DNA from: Anoxybacillus ayderensis
GTDB taxonomy: Bacteria; Bacillota; Bacilli; Bacillales; Anoxybacillaceae
Assembly: GCF_000833605.1 (NCBI RefSeq)
Contig: NZ_JXTG01000005.1
Coordinates: 61,427 to 125,426 of the forward strand
Length of the DNA: 64,000 nt
Direction: 5' to 3'
Every line of letters starts with the position of its first letter. Positions within the stretch are counted from its first letter, which is position 1. Shown piece by piece: positions 17,347 through 26,170 of the stretch. The translations under genes were made by a program, and so were the position numbers. The notes below the pieces were generated by a model, which ran no database searches, had not been told where the DNA came from, and saw only the letters and a list, made by a program, of their open reading frames with translations.

Positions 17347-17859
17347 TTGCTTTTCGAGCATGCGAAAATGTTGAAAGCGTTAGCGGCAGTCGGGGAAATT
17401 GTTGGACGAAAGAAGCTACAAAAAATGATTTACATTGCGAAAAAAATGAACTTTCCTTTTTACGAAAAATTTGATTTTCATTTTTACGGTCCGTATTCGG
17501 AAGAGTTGACTTTGCGCATAGAAGAGCTATGTAACGTCGGCTTTGTGCAAGAAATGAGAGAGAAAAAAGGTGGGTATTATCAATATCGTTATGCGTTGAC
17601 GGAAGCAGGGGAGCAATTTTTAACGCATTACAATTTGGACATGCCTGATTTAGATGTTTGTTTGCGCAGTTTAAATGAACAAAGCGCGAGATTTTTAGAG
17701 CTCGTTTCTACGATTCTATACTTTGAAGATTTAAGTAAAGATGAAGTGAAAGAAAAAGTATTTACATTAAAAAGTAAACAACGATATACGGAAGAAGAAA
17801 TAGAAGAAGCGTATCGTTATATCGAGCAGTTACGCGAACAAGCGTACATAAAAAGCTGA
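17347..17859 (+). CDS. ywgA: YwgA family protein
   Basis: A 170-residue protein resembling B. subtilis YwgA, whose function is unknown. The N-terminus ALAAVGEIVGRKKLQKMIYI is followed by FYGPYSEEL near residue 52 and a winged-helix-like stretch ending ALTEAGEQFL. The GRKKLQK and YGPYS motifs recall the antitoxin/regulator-like DUF4065 (SocA) fold, which is an inference. The TTG at 17347 is chosen because AGGAG lies about eight bases upstream; an ATG at 17338 overlaps that ribosome site. The stop codon lies inside the shared terminator hairpin. Confidence 0.8.
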   Translation: MLFEHAKMLKALAAVGEIVGRKKLQKMIYIAKKMNFPFYEKFDFHFYGPYSEELTLRIEELCNVGFVQEMREKKGGYYQYRYALTEAGEQFLTHYNLDMPDLDVCLRSLNEQSARFLELVSTILYFEDLSKDEVKEKVFTLKSKQRYTEEEIEEAYRYIEQLREQAYIKS

Positions 17860-17877
17860 CAGCCCGCTGTCAGCTTT
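17852..17877. terminator. Bidirectional hairpin holding both convergent stop codons
   Basis: AAAGCTGACAG and CTGTCAGCTTT form a perfect 11-base stem with a CCCG loop. The TGA stops of both ywgA and ywhB lie inside the arms. Confidence 0.75.
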
Positions 17878-18058
17878 CGTCGCTTAATCGCTTTCCGCCA
17901 ATGGCATAATGATTTTTAGACATTTCTTCAATAAAAACGACGATTTTTTCTTTTGGTGCACCTGTTGTTTCCGCAACAGCTTCTGTTACTTTTTCCACGA
18001 GTGCTCGTTTTTGTTCTTCTGTGCGACCTTCAAGCATTTTTACTGTTACATATGGCAT
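17870..18058 (-). CDS. ywhB: 4-oxalocrotonate tautomerase-like protein YwhB
   Basis: A 62-residue tautomerase-superfamily subunit. After Met removal it exposes the catalytic Pro (MPYVTVKML), and a conserved Arg lies in EGRTEEQKRAL near residue 12. The C-terminal NHYAIGGKRL matches 2-hydroxymuconate tautomerase monomers. It is expected to form a hexamer catalysing keto-enol isomerisation; the natural substrate in bacilli is unclear. The ATG follows GAAAGGGGCGAT on the minus strand. Its neighbours ywhC and ywhD agree with B. subtilis order. Confidence 0.9.
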   Translation of the reverse strand: MPYVTVKMLEGRTEEQKRALVEKVTEAVAETTGAPKEKIVVFIEEMSKNHYAIGGKRLSDES

Positions 18059-18189
18059 CGCGATCGCCCCTTTCTCCTTTATTCGACAACTGTTATTATA
18101 TCACGCATCGACCGTTGTCAGTAGTGCTTCCGCCCGTTTTTCGTGTATAATAATCAAAAAATGAAAAAAGTTTGAAAAGGAGAAGGAAC

Positions 18190-18858
18190 GTGGACCAATT
18201 TTTAGCATATCCAATTCGAGAAATACCGTATGTCGTGTTGGCGCTTGCGATTGCGTTTTCTGTCCATGAGTTTGCGCATGCATACGTAGCGTATAAATTT
18301 GGTGACCCGACAGCGAAACAACAAGGGAGGCTAACGTTGTCGCCGCTTGCTCATTTAGACATATTAGGAACGTTGCTTATTTTCATTGCCGGATTTGGTT
18401 GGGCGCGTCCGGTACCCGTGAATCGCGGTTATTTTCGTCACCCGCGTTTAGCCGGCATTCTCGTTTCTGTCGCCGGTCCGCTCAGCAATTTGTTGCTTGC
18501 GGCTATCGGTTTCGCTTTATGGTATGCGATGATTCGCATCGGTGTATTTGATTTTATTCCGATATGGTTTCGTGACGGATTGTATCAGTTTTTTGAAATT
18601 TATATCGGACTGAATATTTTATTGTTCGTTTTTAACTTATTGCCGTTTCCACCGCTTGATGGATATCGCATCGTCGAAGACTTGGCGCCGATGCATGTGC
18701 GCGCGAAAATGACGCAATTTGAAAATTACGGGGCGCTCATCTTTTTAATTCTTATTTTTACGCCGTTAGATCGATATACAATTCAGCCGATTTTTCAAAT
18801 CGCCATTCCATCCGTTGCTCAATGGTTACAAAGTATATTTTCAACGCTTATTTTATAA
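18190..18858 (+). CDS. ywhC: Site-2 protease family membrane protein (M50) YwhC
   Basis: A 222-residue integral membrane metalloprotease. The zinc-binding HEFAH is in the first helix near residue 26, and the third ligand lies in NLLPFPPLDGYRI near residue 153. Five or six hydrophobic segments are seen, as in the short group of M50 proteases without a PDZ domain. The substrate is unknown. The GTG start is chosen because AAAGGAGAAGG precedes it; an earlier TTG at 18172 overlaps that site. ywhD follows 17 bases later. Confidence 0.9.
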   Translation: MDQFLAYPIREIPYVVLALAIAFSVHEFAHAYVAYKFGDPTAKQQGRLTLSPLAHLDILGTLLIFIAGFGWARPVPVNRGYFRHPRLAGILVSVAGPLSNLLLAAIGFALWYAMIRIGVFDFIPIWFRDGLYQFFEIYIGLNILLFVFNLLPFPPLDGYRIVEDLAPMHVRAKMTQFENYGALIFLILIFTPLDRYTIQPIFQIAIPSVAQWLQSIFSTLIL

Positions 18859-18875
18859 TGAAAGGATGAACGATC

Positions 18876-19382
18876 GTGGAAGAGAAAAAAAAGCCGATGT
18901 TTAATATTATTAAAAAAGAGCCGAAAGTGCACGGAACGTTCGGTACAGGAGTACTCAGTCTCGCGAACGTTTCGCCAGTCATTATTGATGTCGAAGCTGG
19001 CGAGGCGTTTATTGATATGGGAGCGATGCATGCGCGCAGCTCCGTTGAAAAAGGAATTAAATTTACGCCAAACCGCGATGAAGTACCAAACGGCAAGCCG
19101 TATTGGCTCGTATGGGTGACGGTCGATCAGGCGGAAGAAGGGGCGTATTATGCGGGGGTAACAGCGTGCGAAATGACGGTTGATCGCGAAGCGCGCCGCG
19201 GGTATAAATCGCTTCCTGAGCACGTCAATCGCATGGACAAATCGTTAAAGCGCCATATTATTGTTGACCATATGGACGAGCGGTCAAAAGAAGTATTAGC
19301 TTCATTTTTACAGCAGTATAACCGAGACATGTGGGACCGTTCGAGCGAGGAGTTAAAACGACAACTTCAAAATCATGGATAA
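18876..19382 (+). CDS. ywhD: YwhD family protein
   Basis: A 168-residue soluble protein matching B. subtilis YwhD, function unknown. Recognisable blocks are the N-terminal FNIIKKEP, GEAFIDMGAMHARS near residue 43, NGKPYWLVWVTVD near 70, and DHMDERSK near 130. No catalytic motif is evident. The GTG start follows AAAGGATGAACGATC. It is the second gene of a ywhC-ywhD unit and lies convergent with pbpG. Confidence 0.85.
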   Translation: MEEKKKPMFNIIKKEPKVHGTFGTGVLSLANVSPVIIDVEAGEAFIDMGAMHARSSVEKGIKFTPNRDEVPNGKPYWLVWVTVDQAEEGAYYAGVTACEMTVDREARRGYKSLPEHVNRMDKSLKRHIIVDHMDERSKEVLASFLQQYNRDMWDRSSEELKRQLQNHG

Positions 19383-19483
19383 AATGTGACGGTTTTGTGA
19401 ACGAAAACAGGTCTATACTTGTCGTTGAGTGGGAAAAGGAGTAAACTAAAGGTACAAATGTAACACATGATAAAACTAGGACA

Positions 19484-19519
19484 CATAAACGCCCAAGCAT
19501 ATGAGCTTGGGCGTTTATG
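19484..19519. terminator. Hairpin between ywhD and pbpG
   Basis: CATAAACGCCCAAGC and GCTTGGGCGTTTATG form a perfect 15-base stem with a 6-base loop next to the pbpG stop. T-runs are modest, so efficiency is uncertain; it may serve both directions. Confidence 0.65.
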
Positions 19520-19520
19520 T

Positions 19521-21572
19521 TTAAAACCAATCGAACAGCCGTTTAAACCACGAATCTTTTTCTTTTTGTTTTTTCTTCTTTTTCTTTTCAGCTGGGTGGT
19601 CTTTGCAGTAGTCGGTCGGTTCGGTGCCGACGACGTAATATGTCAATCGCTTTGTCGGACAAGCGGTTGTCGCAAGTTTGCCGCTATGAGGATCGACATA
19701 TACGCCAACGACTCCTTCTGGCGGTTCGAATGTCGCGACCTTTCTTGCGCGTAAACTATCTTCCATAAAATTGACCCAAATATGCTTCGCGTATTGTTTT
19801 TCATCTGTGCGATCAATCGTTTCATCGCGGTCATATCCCGTCCAAACGGCTGTAACGAGTTGCGGCGTATAACCGATCATCCAACTGTCTGTTTTCGTCG
19901 TCCCTGATTTGCCAGCATACGGGCGAGTCATGCGGGAAATGATCGATTGCCCTGTCACAGAAGCATAGTCGTTTAACGTTGGGTCAAACATGCCCGTCAT
20001 TAAGTGCGTCGTCACAAACGCAAGCGCTGGGTCGAGTATTTGTTCATCGCTTCGCCGTTGTTCGTATAGCACTTTTCCTTCGTAGTTTGTCACTTTTTTT
20101 ATAAATATCGGCTCGACTTTTTTTCCGCCGTTGGCGATCGTGCTGTAGGCGCGCGCCATATCAATGACTTTAACGGGCGATGTGCCGAGGGCAAGCGACG
20201 GCACTTGCTTTAGTTTGCTTGTAATGCCGAGTTGTTTCGCGATGGCAACAAGCTGTTCTTGTCCGAGCAACAAATGTGTTTTTACAGCGTATACGTTATC
20301 TGAAAGGGCAATGGCTTGGGCAAGCGTAATCGTATCGTTCGCGTAGTAGTTGTTAAAGTTGCGCGGTGTATACGTCGAGCCGTCCTCTAGCGTAAACGTC
20401 GTGGCCTCGCTGCGCAATAGCGTCGATGGTGTAAATCCGTGTTGGAGGGCGACATAATATAAAAACGGCTTAAACGTTGAGCCGGGTTGGCGTTCTGCTT
20501 GTGTCGCGCGATTAAATGGACTTTTTTCATAGTCTCGCCCTCCGACGAGCGCCTTTACTTCGCCTGTTTTTGGCTCCATCGCGACAAGGGCTACTTGAAT
20601 GTTTGATTGCGAATGAATCGTTTCTTTTATTTTTTCCTCTGCGATTGCTTGCATGTTGACATCGAGCGTTGTGTATACGCGCAATCCGCCCATTTCAATC
20701 GTTTCTTCATCGAGCCCAAGCACCGTTTTCAACATATATTTGACTGCATCTTGAAAATATGGGGCAATCGTTTTTGTTTTCATTTGCTTGCCGTTTGAGA
20801 AATGAAGCGGCTCGTTCGCAGCTTGTTTTGCTTCTTCTTTTGACAAAACATTTGCCTCAACCATCGCTTGCAAAACGATGCGTTGGCGCTTTTTTGCGCG
20901 CTCCATATCGACAAGCGGAGAATAGTAGCTCGGTCCTTTCGGAATGCCGGCAAGCATCGCCGCTTCCGCCACCGTCAATTCACGGGCGGATTTTCCGAAA
21001 TAAAAATTTGCGGCTGCCTCAATTCCGTACACACCATGTCCGTAGTAAATCGTGTTTAAATATCCTTCCAAAATGTCATTTTTCTCGTAGTTTGCTTCTA
21101 GTCGAATCGTATATAGCGCCTCTCGTATTTTGCGCCACCACGTTTTTTCGTAGCTTAAAAATAAATTGCGTGCATATTGTTGCGTAATTGTGCTTGCCCC
21201 TTGCACTTTCCCCATCGCTTTCATATTCGCAACGATCGCTCCGGCAATTCGCTTAAAGTCGAAACCGTAATGCTCAAAAAATTTTCGGTCTTCTATCGCA
21301 ATCGTTGCATCAATGGCATGTTGCGACATGTCGGATAATTTAATCCAATATCTTTTTCCGCCGTAATGGTTTTCGCCAATTTTTGTGCCGTCTTCCGCAT
21401 AAAAAATCGTTGATTGCGGAACGGCTAAAGGGGGAGGGCCTTGCCATTTGGCAAATATAATGAGCCCTGCGATCGTAAACGTGCATAATAAGCTGCTAAT
21501 AACAGCGAGCCAAAGAAATAGCCGCATATATTTAAACGTTCGTTTCCATCGTTCGATGGCAATCATCTCCAT
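19521..21572 (-). CDS. pbpG: Class A penicillin-binding protein PbpG (PBP2d)
   Basis: A bifunctional peptidoglycan synthase of about 683 residues. One N-terminal membrane anchor is followed by a GT51 transglycosylase domain with EDRKFFEHYGFD near residue 93 and QGASTITQQYARN near 122. The transpeptidase domain carries GSTFKP (SxxK, near 367), SDNVYA (SxN, near 425) and KSGTTKTD (KTG, near 565). The tail is lysine-rich (KKKKKKQKEK). B. subtilis PbpG is made in the forespore and helps build the germ cell wall. The ATG at 21572 is chosen because GAGGTG lies six bases upstream. It is followed in the opposite direction by speE, as in B. subtilis. Confidence 0.92.
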   Translation of the reverse strand: MEMIAIERWKRTFKYMRLFLWLAVISSLLCTFTIAGLIIFAKWQGPPPLAVPQSTIFYAEDGTKIGENHYGGKRYWIKLSDMSQHAIDATIAIEDRKFFEHYGFDFKRIAGAIVANMKAMGKVQGASTITQQYARNLFLSYEKTWWRKIREALYTIRLEANYEKNDILEGYLNTIYYGHGVYGIEAAANFYFGKSARELTVAEAAMLAGIPKGPSYYSPLVDMERAKKRQRIVLQAMVEANVLSKEEAKQAANEPLHFSNGKQMKTKTIAPYFQDAVKYMLKTVLGLDEETIEMGGLRVYTTLDVNMQAIAEEKIKETIHSQSNIQVALVAMEPKTGEVKALVGGRDYEKSPFNRATQAERQPGSTFKPFLYYVALQHGFTPSTLLRSEATTFTLEDGSTYTPRNFNNYYANDTITLAQAIALSDNVYAVKTHLLLGQEQLVAIAKQLGITSKLKQVPSLALGTSPVKVIDMARAYSTIANGGKKVEPIFIKKVTNYEGKVLYEQRRSDEQILDPALAFVTTHLMTGMFDPTLNDYASVTGQSIISRMTRPYAGKSGTTKTDSWMIGYTPQLVTAVWTGYDRDETIDRTDEKQYAKHIWVNFMEDSLRARKVATFEPPEGVVGVYVDPHSGKLATTACPTKRLTYYVVGTEPTDYCKDHPAEKKKKKKQKEKDSWFKRLFDWF

Positions 21573-21652
21573 AGCCATCACCTCATTTTTTTACGTTTAA
21601 AATTAGTATGAAAACATTTTTATTTTTTTAAACGTTTTCTAGCAATTTTTAC

Positions 21653-21680
21653 TTGAAATTTTGCTAGATTGCTCTATACT
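21653..21680 (+). promoter_or_regulatory. Probable SigA promoter of speE-speB
   Basis: TTGAAA and TATACT are separated by 16 bases, about 70 bases before the speE start. Confidence 0.6.
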
Positions 21681-21748
21681 TTTTCATGTTTAGCATTTTA
21701 TTTTTTGGGCATGATAAGCGGTGCATTATTGACGAAAGGGTGTTCAAT

Positions 21749-22576
21749 ATGGAACTTTGGTTTACTGAAAAACAGACGGACAACTTTGGGATTACAGCAC
21801 GAATTAAACGCACTTTACATACAGAGCAAACGGAATTCCAAAAGCTCGATATGGTCGAAACAGAAGAATTCGGGAACATGCTTATTTTAGACGGAATGGT
21901 GATGACAACGCAAAAAGATGAGTTCGTCTATCATGAAATGGTTGCGCACGTTCCGCTATTTACGCATCCGAATCCAGAAAACGTTCTTGTTGTTGGCGGT
22001 GGAGACGGCGGCGTCATTCGCGAAGTGTTAAAGCATCCGAGCGTGAAAAAAGCGACGCTTGTTGAAATTGACGGAAAAGTTATCGAGTATTCGAAAAAGT
22101 ATTTGCCAGAAATCGCTGGGCAATTAGACGATCCACGTGTTGAAGTGAAAGTGGACGACGGTTTTATGCACATTGCGCAAAGCGAAAACGAATACGACGT
22201 CATCATGGTTGACTCGACAGAGCCAGTCGGTCCAGCGGTTAATCTATTTACAAAAGGGTTTTATGCAGGCATTGCGAAAGCGTTAAAAGAAGACGGCATT
22301 TTTGTCGCGCAAACAGACAATCCGTGGTTTAAAGCGGATTTAATTCGCACTGTTCAACGCGATGTGCGCGAAATTTTCCCGATTACACGTCTATATATCG
22401 CAAACATTCCAACGTATCCGAGCGGCATGTGGACGTTTACACTCGGTTCGAAAAAATATGATCCGCTTGAAGTGAGCGAAGAGCGCTTCCACGACATCGA
22501 AACGAAATACTATACAAAACAGCTTCATAAAGCGTGCTTCGTATTGCCGAAATTTGTTGAAGACTTAGTGAAGTAA
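21749..22576 (+). CDS. speE: Spermidine synthase
   Basis: A 275-residue aminopropyltransferase that makes spermidine from putrescine and decarboxylated SAM. The N-terminal [12 protein letters not shown], the SAM-type [16 protein letters not shown] near residue 80, and the catalytic [11 protein letters not shown] near residue 155 are diagnostic. The start MELWFTEKQ is chosen over an upstream in-frame ATG at 21686 because the promoter lies at 21653-21680 and GAAAGGGTG precedes 21749. It forms an operon with speB. Its product is a building block for the petrobactin pathway encoded at 53-60 kb. Confidence 0.95.
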   Translation: MELWFTEKQTDNFGITARIKRTLHTEQTEFQKLDMVETEEFGNMLILDGMVMTTQKDEFVYHEMVAHVPLFTHPNPENVLVVGGGDGGVIREVLKHPSVKKATLVEIDGKVIEYSKKYLPEIAGQLDDPRVEVKVDDGFMHIAQSENEYDVIMVDSTEPVGPAVNLFTKGFYAGIAKALKEDGIFVAQTDNPWFKADLIRTVQRDVREIFPITRLYIANIPTYPSGMWTFTLGSKKYDPLEVSEERFHDIETKYYTKQLHKACFVLPKFVEDLVK

Positions 22577-22588
22577 GGGGAGAAAACG

Positions 22589-23461
22589 ATGCGATTTGAT
22601 GAAGCGTATTCTGGCAACGTATTTATAAAAAGCCATCCAAATTTTGAAGAAAGCCAAGCGGTTATTTATGGGATGCCAATGGATTGGACAGTTAGCTACC
22701 GCCCAGGCTCTCGCTTCGGCCCAGCGCGTATTCGCGAAGTGTCGATCGGGCTTGAGGAATACAGCCCATATTTAGACCGTGAGCTCGATGAAGTGAAATA
22801 TTTTGATGCGGGTGACATTCCTTTACCGTTCGGTAATGCGCAACGCAGTTTAGATATGATTGAACAGTTTGTCGATCGCATATTGGAAGCCGGGAAATTT
22901 CCGCTCGGTCTTGGCGGCGAGCATTTAGTGTCGTGGCCGGTGATGAAGGCGGTATATAAAAAGTATCCTGATTTAGCAATTATTCATATGGATGCGCATA
23001 CGGATTTGCGCGAGCATTATGAAGGTGAACCGTTGTCGCATTCTACGCCAATTCGTAAAATTGCGGAACTCATTGGACCGAAAAACGTATATTCTTTCGG
23101 CATTCGTTCAGGAATGAAAGAAGAATTTGAGTGGGCGAAACAAAACGGGATGTACATTGCGAAATTTGACGTGCTTGAACCGTTAAAAGAAGTGCTTCCG
23201 ACGCTTGCAGGTCGTCCGGTATATGTCACGATCGATATTGACGTATTGGATCCAGCGCATGCGCCGGGAACAGGAACAGTTGATGCTGGCGGCATTACGT
23301 CAAAAGAACTATTAGCTGCGATTCACGCGATCGCTCGTTCCGACGTGCGCGTTGTCGGGGCAGATTTAGTCGAAGTGGCGCCGGTATATGACCATTCTGA
23401 ACAAACAGCCAACACAGCAAGCAAACTCGTACGCGAAATGCTTCTCGGTTGGGTGAAATAA
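22589..23461 (+). CDS. speB: Agmatinase
   Basis: A 290-residue ureohydrolase that converts agmatine to putrescine and urea, supplying SpeE. The binuclear Mn site is visible as GGEHLVSW near residue 110, MDAHTDLREH near residue 133 and IDIDVLDPAHAPG near residue 213. The length is typical. The ATG lies 12 bases after the speE stop, with GGGGAGAAAACG as ribosome site. A terminator follows directly. Confidence 0.95.
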   Translation: MRFDEAYSGNVFIKSHPNFEESQAVIYGMPMDWTVSYRPGSRFGPARIREVSIGLEEYSPYLDRELDEVKYFDAGDIPLPFGNAQRSLDMIEQFVDRILEAGKFPLGLGGEHLVSWPVMKAVYKKYPDLAIIHMDAHTDLREHYEGEPLSHSTPIRKIAELIGPKNVYSFGIRSGMKEEFEWAKQNGMYIAKFDVLEPLKEVLPTLAGRPVYVTIDIDVLDPAHAPGTGTVDAGGITSKELLAAIHAIARSDVRVVGADLVEVAPVYDHSEQTANTASKLVREMLLGWVK

Positions 23462-23466
23462 AGACG

Positions 23467-23498
23467 AAAATCTCTGTCTGCGCGACAGGGATTTTTTT
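23467..23498 (+). terminator. Rho-independent terminator of speEB
   Basis: AAATCTCTGTC pairs with GACAGGGATTT (one G-U), followed by seven T. Confidence 0.88.
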
Positions 23499-23573
23499 CA
23501 TAAAAGTATTGCCAACGTCATACATTGAAAGTAACATTTACATAGTGAAAATGTTTGAAAGGAGGTGAGAAAA

Positions 23574-23942
23574 ATGGGCATTCGATTAATTAAAATTTCT
23601 GCTGTTTATTTCGCAATCGGTGTCTGTTTAGGGCTTTATATGTCAATGACACACGTGTTTACATTTACGCCTGTTCACGTTCATATTAATTTGCTCGGTT
23701 GGACAGCGTTAACGCTTGCTGGTATTTTATATCATTTATTCCCTCATATTGCGGAAACAAAAACAGCGAAAGCGCACTTTTGGCTTCATAACATCGGCTT
23801 ACCGGCGATGATGATCGGCTTAGCGTTTGTCGTTTCTGGAAACGAAGCGTTCATTCCGCTTACAGCGCTCGGAGGCACTCTTGTGACGTTGGCAGTGCTA
23901 ACGTTTGCATGGAATGTAGTAAAAAACTTAAAGCAGGCATAA
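23574..23942 (+). CDS. Small membrane protein resembling part of heme-copper oxidase subunit I
   Basis: A 122-residue protein with four predicted membrane helices. The HVHINLLGW block near residue 36 and AHFWLHNIGLP near residue 70 resemble histidine-bearing helices of cbb3/NorB-type oxidase subunit I, but at about a quarter of that length. It could bind heme through these histidines; this is inference. Relatives are often named cytochrome-c oxidase without evidence. The ATG follows AAAGGAGGTGAG, a very strong ribosome site. It stands alone between terminators, with no oxidase subunit genes beside it. Confidence 0.65.
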   Translation: MGIRLIKISAVYFAIGVCLGLYMSMTHVFTFTPVHVHINLLGWTALTLAGILYHLFPHIAETKTAKAHFWLHNIGLPAMMIGLAFVVSGNEAFIPLTALGGTLVTLAVLTFAWNVVKNLKQA

Positions 23943-23948
23943 TATGTT

Positions 23949-23974
23949 AGGCGGTCTCTAAAAAGAGGCCGCCT
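23949..23974 (+). terminator. Hairpin, possible weak terminator
   Basis: AGGCGGTCTCT pairs with AGAGGCCGCCT over four A, but the T-run is poor (ATTG). Confidence 0.5.
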
Positions 23975-24040
23975 ATTGCATGTATTCCCCTCTTTTTCTA
24001 TACTTAACTACAGCACAACAACAGCGAGGGTGTGGGGAAG

Positions 24041-24469
24041 GTGAACGGAATACCGATACAACTAAAGCAAGTGACGGAAATTCGTGATGGCGCGCGAAAA
24101 GAAATTGTTGTCATCGAGGCAAATGGTTTATACTACTTAAAAGGAGATGCGACGTATGTGACGTTTGAAGAGACGCATGAAGGAGAAACGATTAAAAACG
24201 TCGTAAAAATCGCCAATGATGAAGTTGTCGTGCTTCGCTCTGGGGTCATTTCGATGCGCCATACGTTTCGTAAACAGTCGGAAACGATCGGCACGTACGA
24301 AAGTCCAGTGGCGCGCTGGGAAATAAAAACAAAAACAGAACAAGTATTGTATCAGTATAACGAGAAAACGAAAAAAGGGCAGTTGTTTTTTTCTTACATA
24401 CTTCACTTATCAGGGAAACATGTTGGTCGTCATGCGGTGACGATTTCGTTTAAGGAGGCAAAGAAATGA
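24041..24469 (+). CDS. ywiB: YwiB family protein (DUF1934)
   Basis: A 142-residue protein of the DUF1934/YwiB type, predicted as a calycin-like beta barrel. Conserved pieces are [16 protein letters not shown] near residue 32 and [11 protein letters not shown] near residue 66. Function is not known; the fold suggests binding of a small ligand. The GTG at 24041 is used because GAGGG lies ten bases upstream; the GTG at 24032 would leave no spacing. Its last four bases overlap the start of argS (ATGA), so translation is coupled, as in B. subtilis. Confidence 0.82.
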   Translation: MNGIPIQLKQVTEIRDGARKEIVVIEANGLYYLKGDATYVTFEETHEGETIKNVVKIANDEVVVLRSGVISMRHTFRKQSETIGTYESPVARWEIKTKTEQVLYQYNEKTKKGQLFFSYILHLSGKHVGRHAVTISFKEAKK

Positions 24470-26136
24470 ATATTGTTGAACAAATGAAAAAAAAGTTAAA
24501 AGAAGAAATAAAAGAAGCGGTTATTCGTTCAGGGGTCGCGACAGAAGCGGACGTTCCAAACGTCATTTTAGAGACGCCGAAAGATAAAGCGCACGGCGAC
24601 TATTCAACAAATGTCGCGATGCAATTAGCGCGCGTGGCGAAAAAGGCGCCACGTATGATTGCGGAAGACATCGTTCGTCATTTTAACGGTGAAGCGGTAT
24701 TCGTTAAAAAAGTAGATATTGCTGGACCAGGATTTATTAATTTTTACATGGACAATCGTTATTTAACAGAGCTCGTTCCTGCGATTTTACAAGCAGGGGA
24801 CGCATACGGTGAAACAAATGTCGGTCAAGGTCAAAAAGTGCAAGTCGAGTTTGTTTCAGCAAACCCGACAGGTAGTTTACATTTAGGACATGCCCGTGGA
24901 GCAGCGGTTGGCGATTCATTATGCAACATTTTGAAAAAAGCAGGCTTTGATGTCACGCGTGAATATTACATTAACGATGCCGGCAATCAAATTGCCAACT
25001 TAGCGAAATCGGTAGAAGCACGCTATTTTCAAGCGCTCGGAATCGAGAAAGACATGCCGGAAGATGGATATTTCGGTGAAGATATTATTGAATTAGGGAA
25101 AAAGCTAGCGGAAGAACATGGCGACAAATTTGTCGCGCTCGATGAACAAGAACGGCTTCAACAGTTCCGGGAATACGGATTAGCGTTTGAAATGGATAAA
25201 ATTAAAAAAGATTTAGCGGACTTCCGCGTCACATTTGACGTTTGGTATTCGGAGACGTCGCTTTATCATAACGGAAAAATCGATAAAGCGCTTGAAACGT
25301 TACGTGAAAAAGGTCATATTTACGAACAAGATGGCGCGACATGGTTCCGCTCGACGACATTCGGCGACGACAAAGACCGCGTGCTCATTAAGCAAGATGG
25401 AACGTACACATATTTATTACCAGATATCGCATACCATCAAGATAAGCTTGAGCGCGGCTTTGAAAAAATTATTAATATTTGGGGAGCGGATCATCACGGT
25501 TACATTCCGCGCATGAAGGCGGCGATCGCTGCGCTCGGATACGATCCGGATGTATTAGAAGTTGAAATTATTCAGCTCGTTAGCTTATATCAAAACGGCG
25601 AAAAAGTGCGCATGAGCAAGCGAACAGGAAAGGCGGTGACGTTGCGCGACTTAATGGAAGAAGTCGGATTAGACGCAACACGCTATTTCTTCGCGATGCG
25701 CTCATCGGATACGCATTTAGATTTCGACATGGACCTAGCGGTGTCGCAATCGAACGAAAACCCTGTATATTATGCGCAATATGCCCATGCACGCGTATGC
25801 AGCATGCTTCGTCAAGGGGAAGAACAAGGACTATCTTATAATGGTGAACTATCTTTCACATACGAATTAGCAGAAAAAGAAATTGACTTATTGAAACAGC
25901 TAGGGGAGTTTCCTTCCGCTGTGGCAGAGGCAGCTGTGAAACGTTCACCGCATCGCATGACGAACTACATTTTTGATCTCGCATCGGCACTTCATAGTTT
26001 TTACAATGCGGAAAAAGTACTTGATGCAGCGAACGTTGAAAAAAGCCGTGCCCGCCTAGCGCTCATGAAAGCGGTGCAAGTAACGTTAAAAAATGCTTTA
26101 GCGCTCGTTGGAGTACATGCGCCAGAAAAAATGTAA
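24466..26136 (+). CDS. argS: Arginyl-tRNA synthetase
   Basis: A 556-residue class I aminoacyl-tRNA synthetase that charges tRNA-Arg. The N-terminal additional domain is followed by the HIGH-type signature [14 protein letters not shown] near residue 127 and the KMSKS-type VRMSKRTG near residue 384. The C-terminal DALR anticodon-binding domain is complete. The ribosome site AAGGAGG lies within the end of ywiB. It ends at a terminator shared with the convergent cardiolipin synthase gene. Confidence 0.96.
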   Translation: MNIVEQMKKKLKEEIKEAVIRSGVATEADVPNVILETPKDKAHGDYSTNVAMQLARVAKKAPRMIAEDIVRHFNGEAVFVKKVDIAGPGFINFYMDNRYLTELVPAILQAGDAYGETNVGQGQKVQVEFVSANPTGSLHLGHARGAAVGDSLCNILKKAGFDVTREYYINDAGNQIANLAKSVEARYFQALGIEKDMPEDGYFGEDIIELGKKLAEEHGDKFVALDEQERLQQFREYGLAFEMDKIKKDLADFRVTFDVWYSETSLYHNGKIDKALETLREKGHIYEQDGATWFRSTTFGDDKDRVLIKQDGTYTYLLPDIAYHQDKLERGFEKIINIWGADHHGYIPRMKAAIAALGYDPDVLEVEIIQLVSLYQNGEKVRMSKRTGKAVTLRDLMEEVGLDATRYFFAMRSSDTHLDFDMDLAVSQSNENPVYYAQYAHARVCSMLRQGEEQGLSYNGELSFTYELAEKEIDLLKQLGEFPSAVAEAAVKRSPHRMTNYIFDLASALHSFYNAEKVLDAANVEKSRARLALMKAVQVTLKNALALVGVHAPEKM

Positions 26137-26140
26137 TACG

Positions 26141-26170
26141 AAAGCCCTTCTCGGCGGGGAAGGGCTTCTT
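26141..26170. terminator. Bidirectional terminator between argS and the cardiolipin synthase gene
   Basis: AAGCCCTTC and GAAGGGCTT form a 9-base stem around an 8-base loop. Confidence 0.72.
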
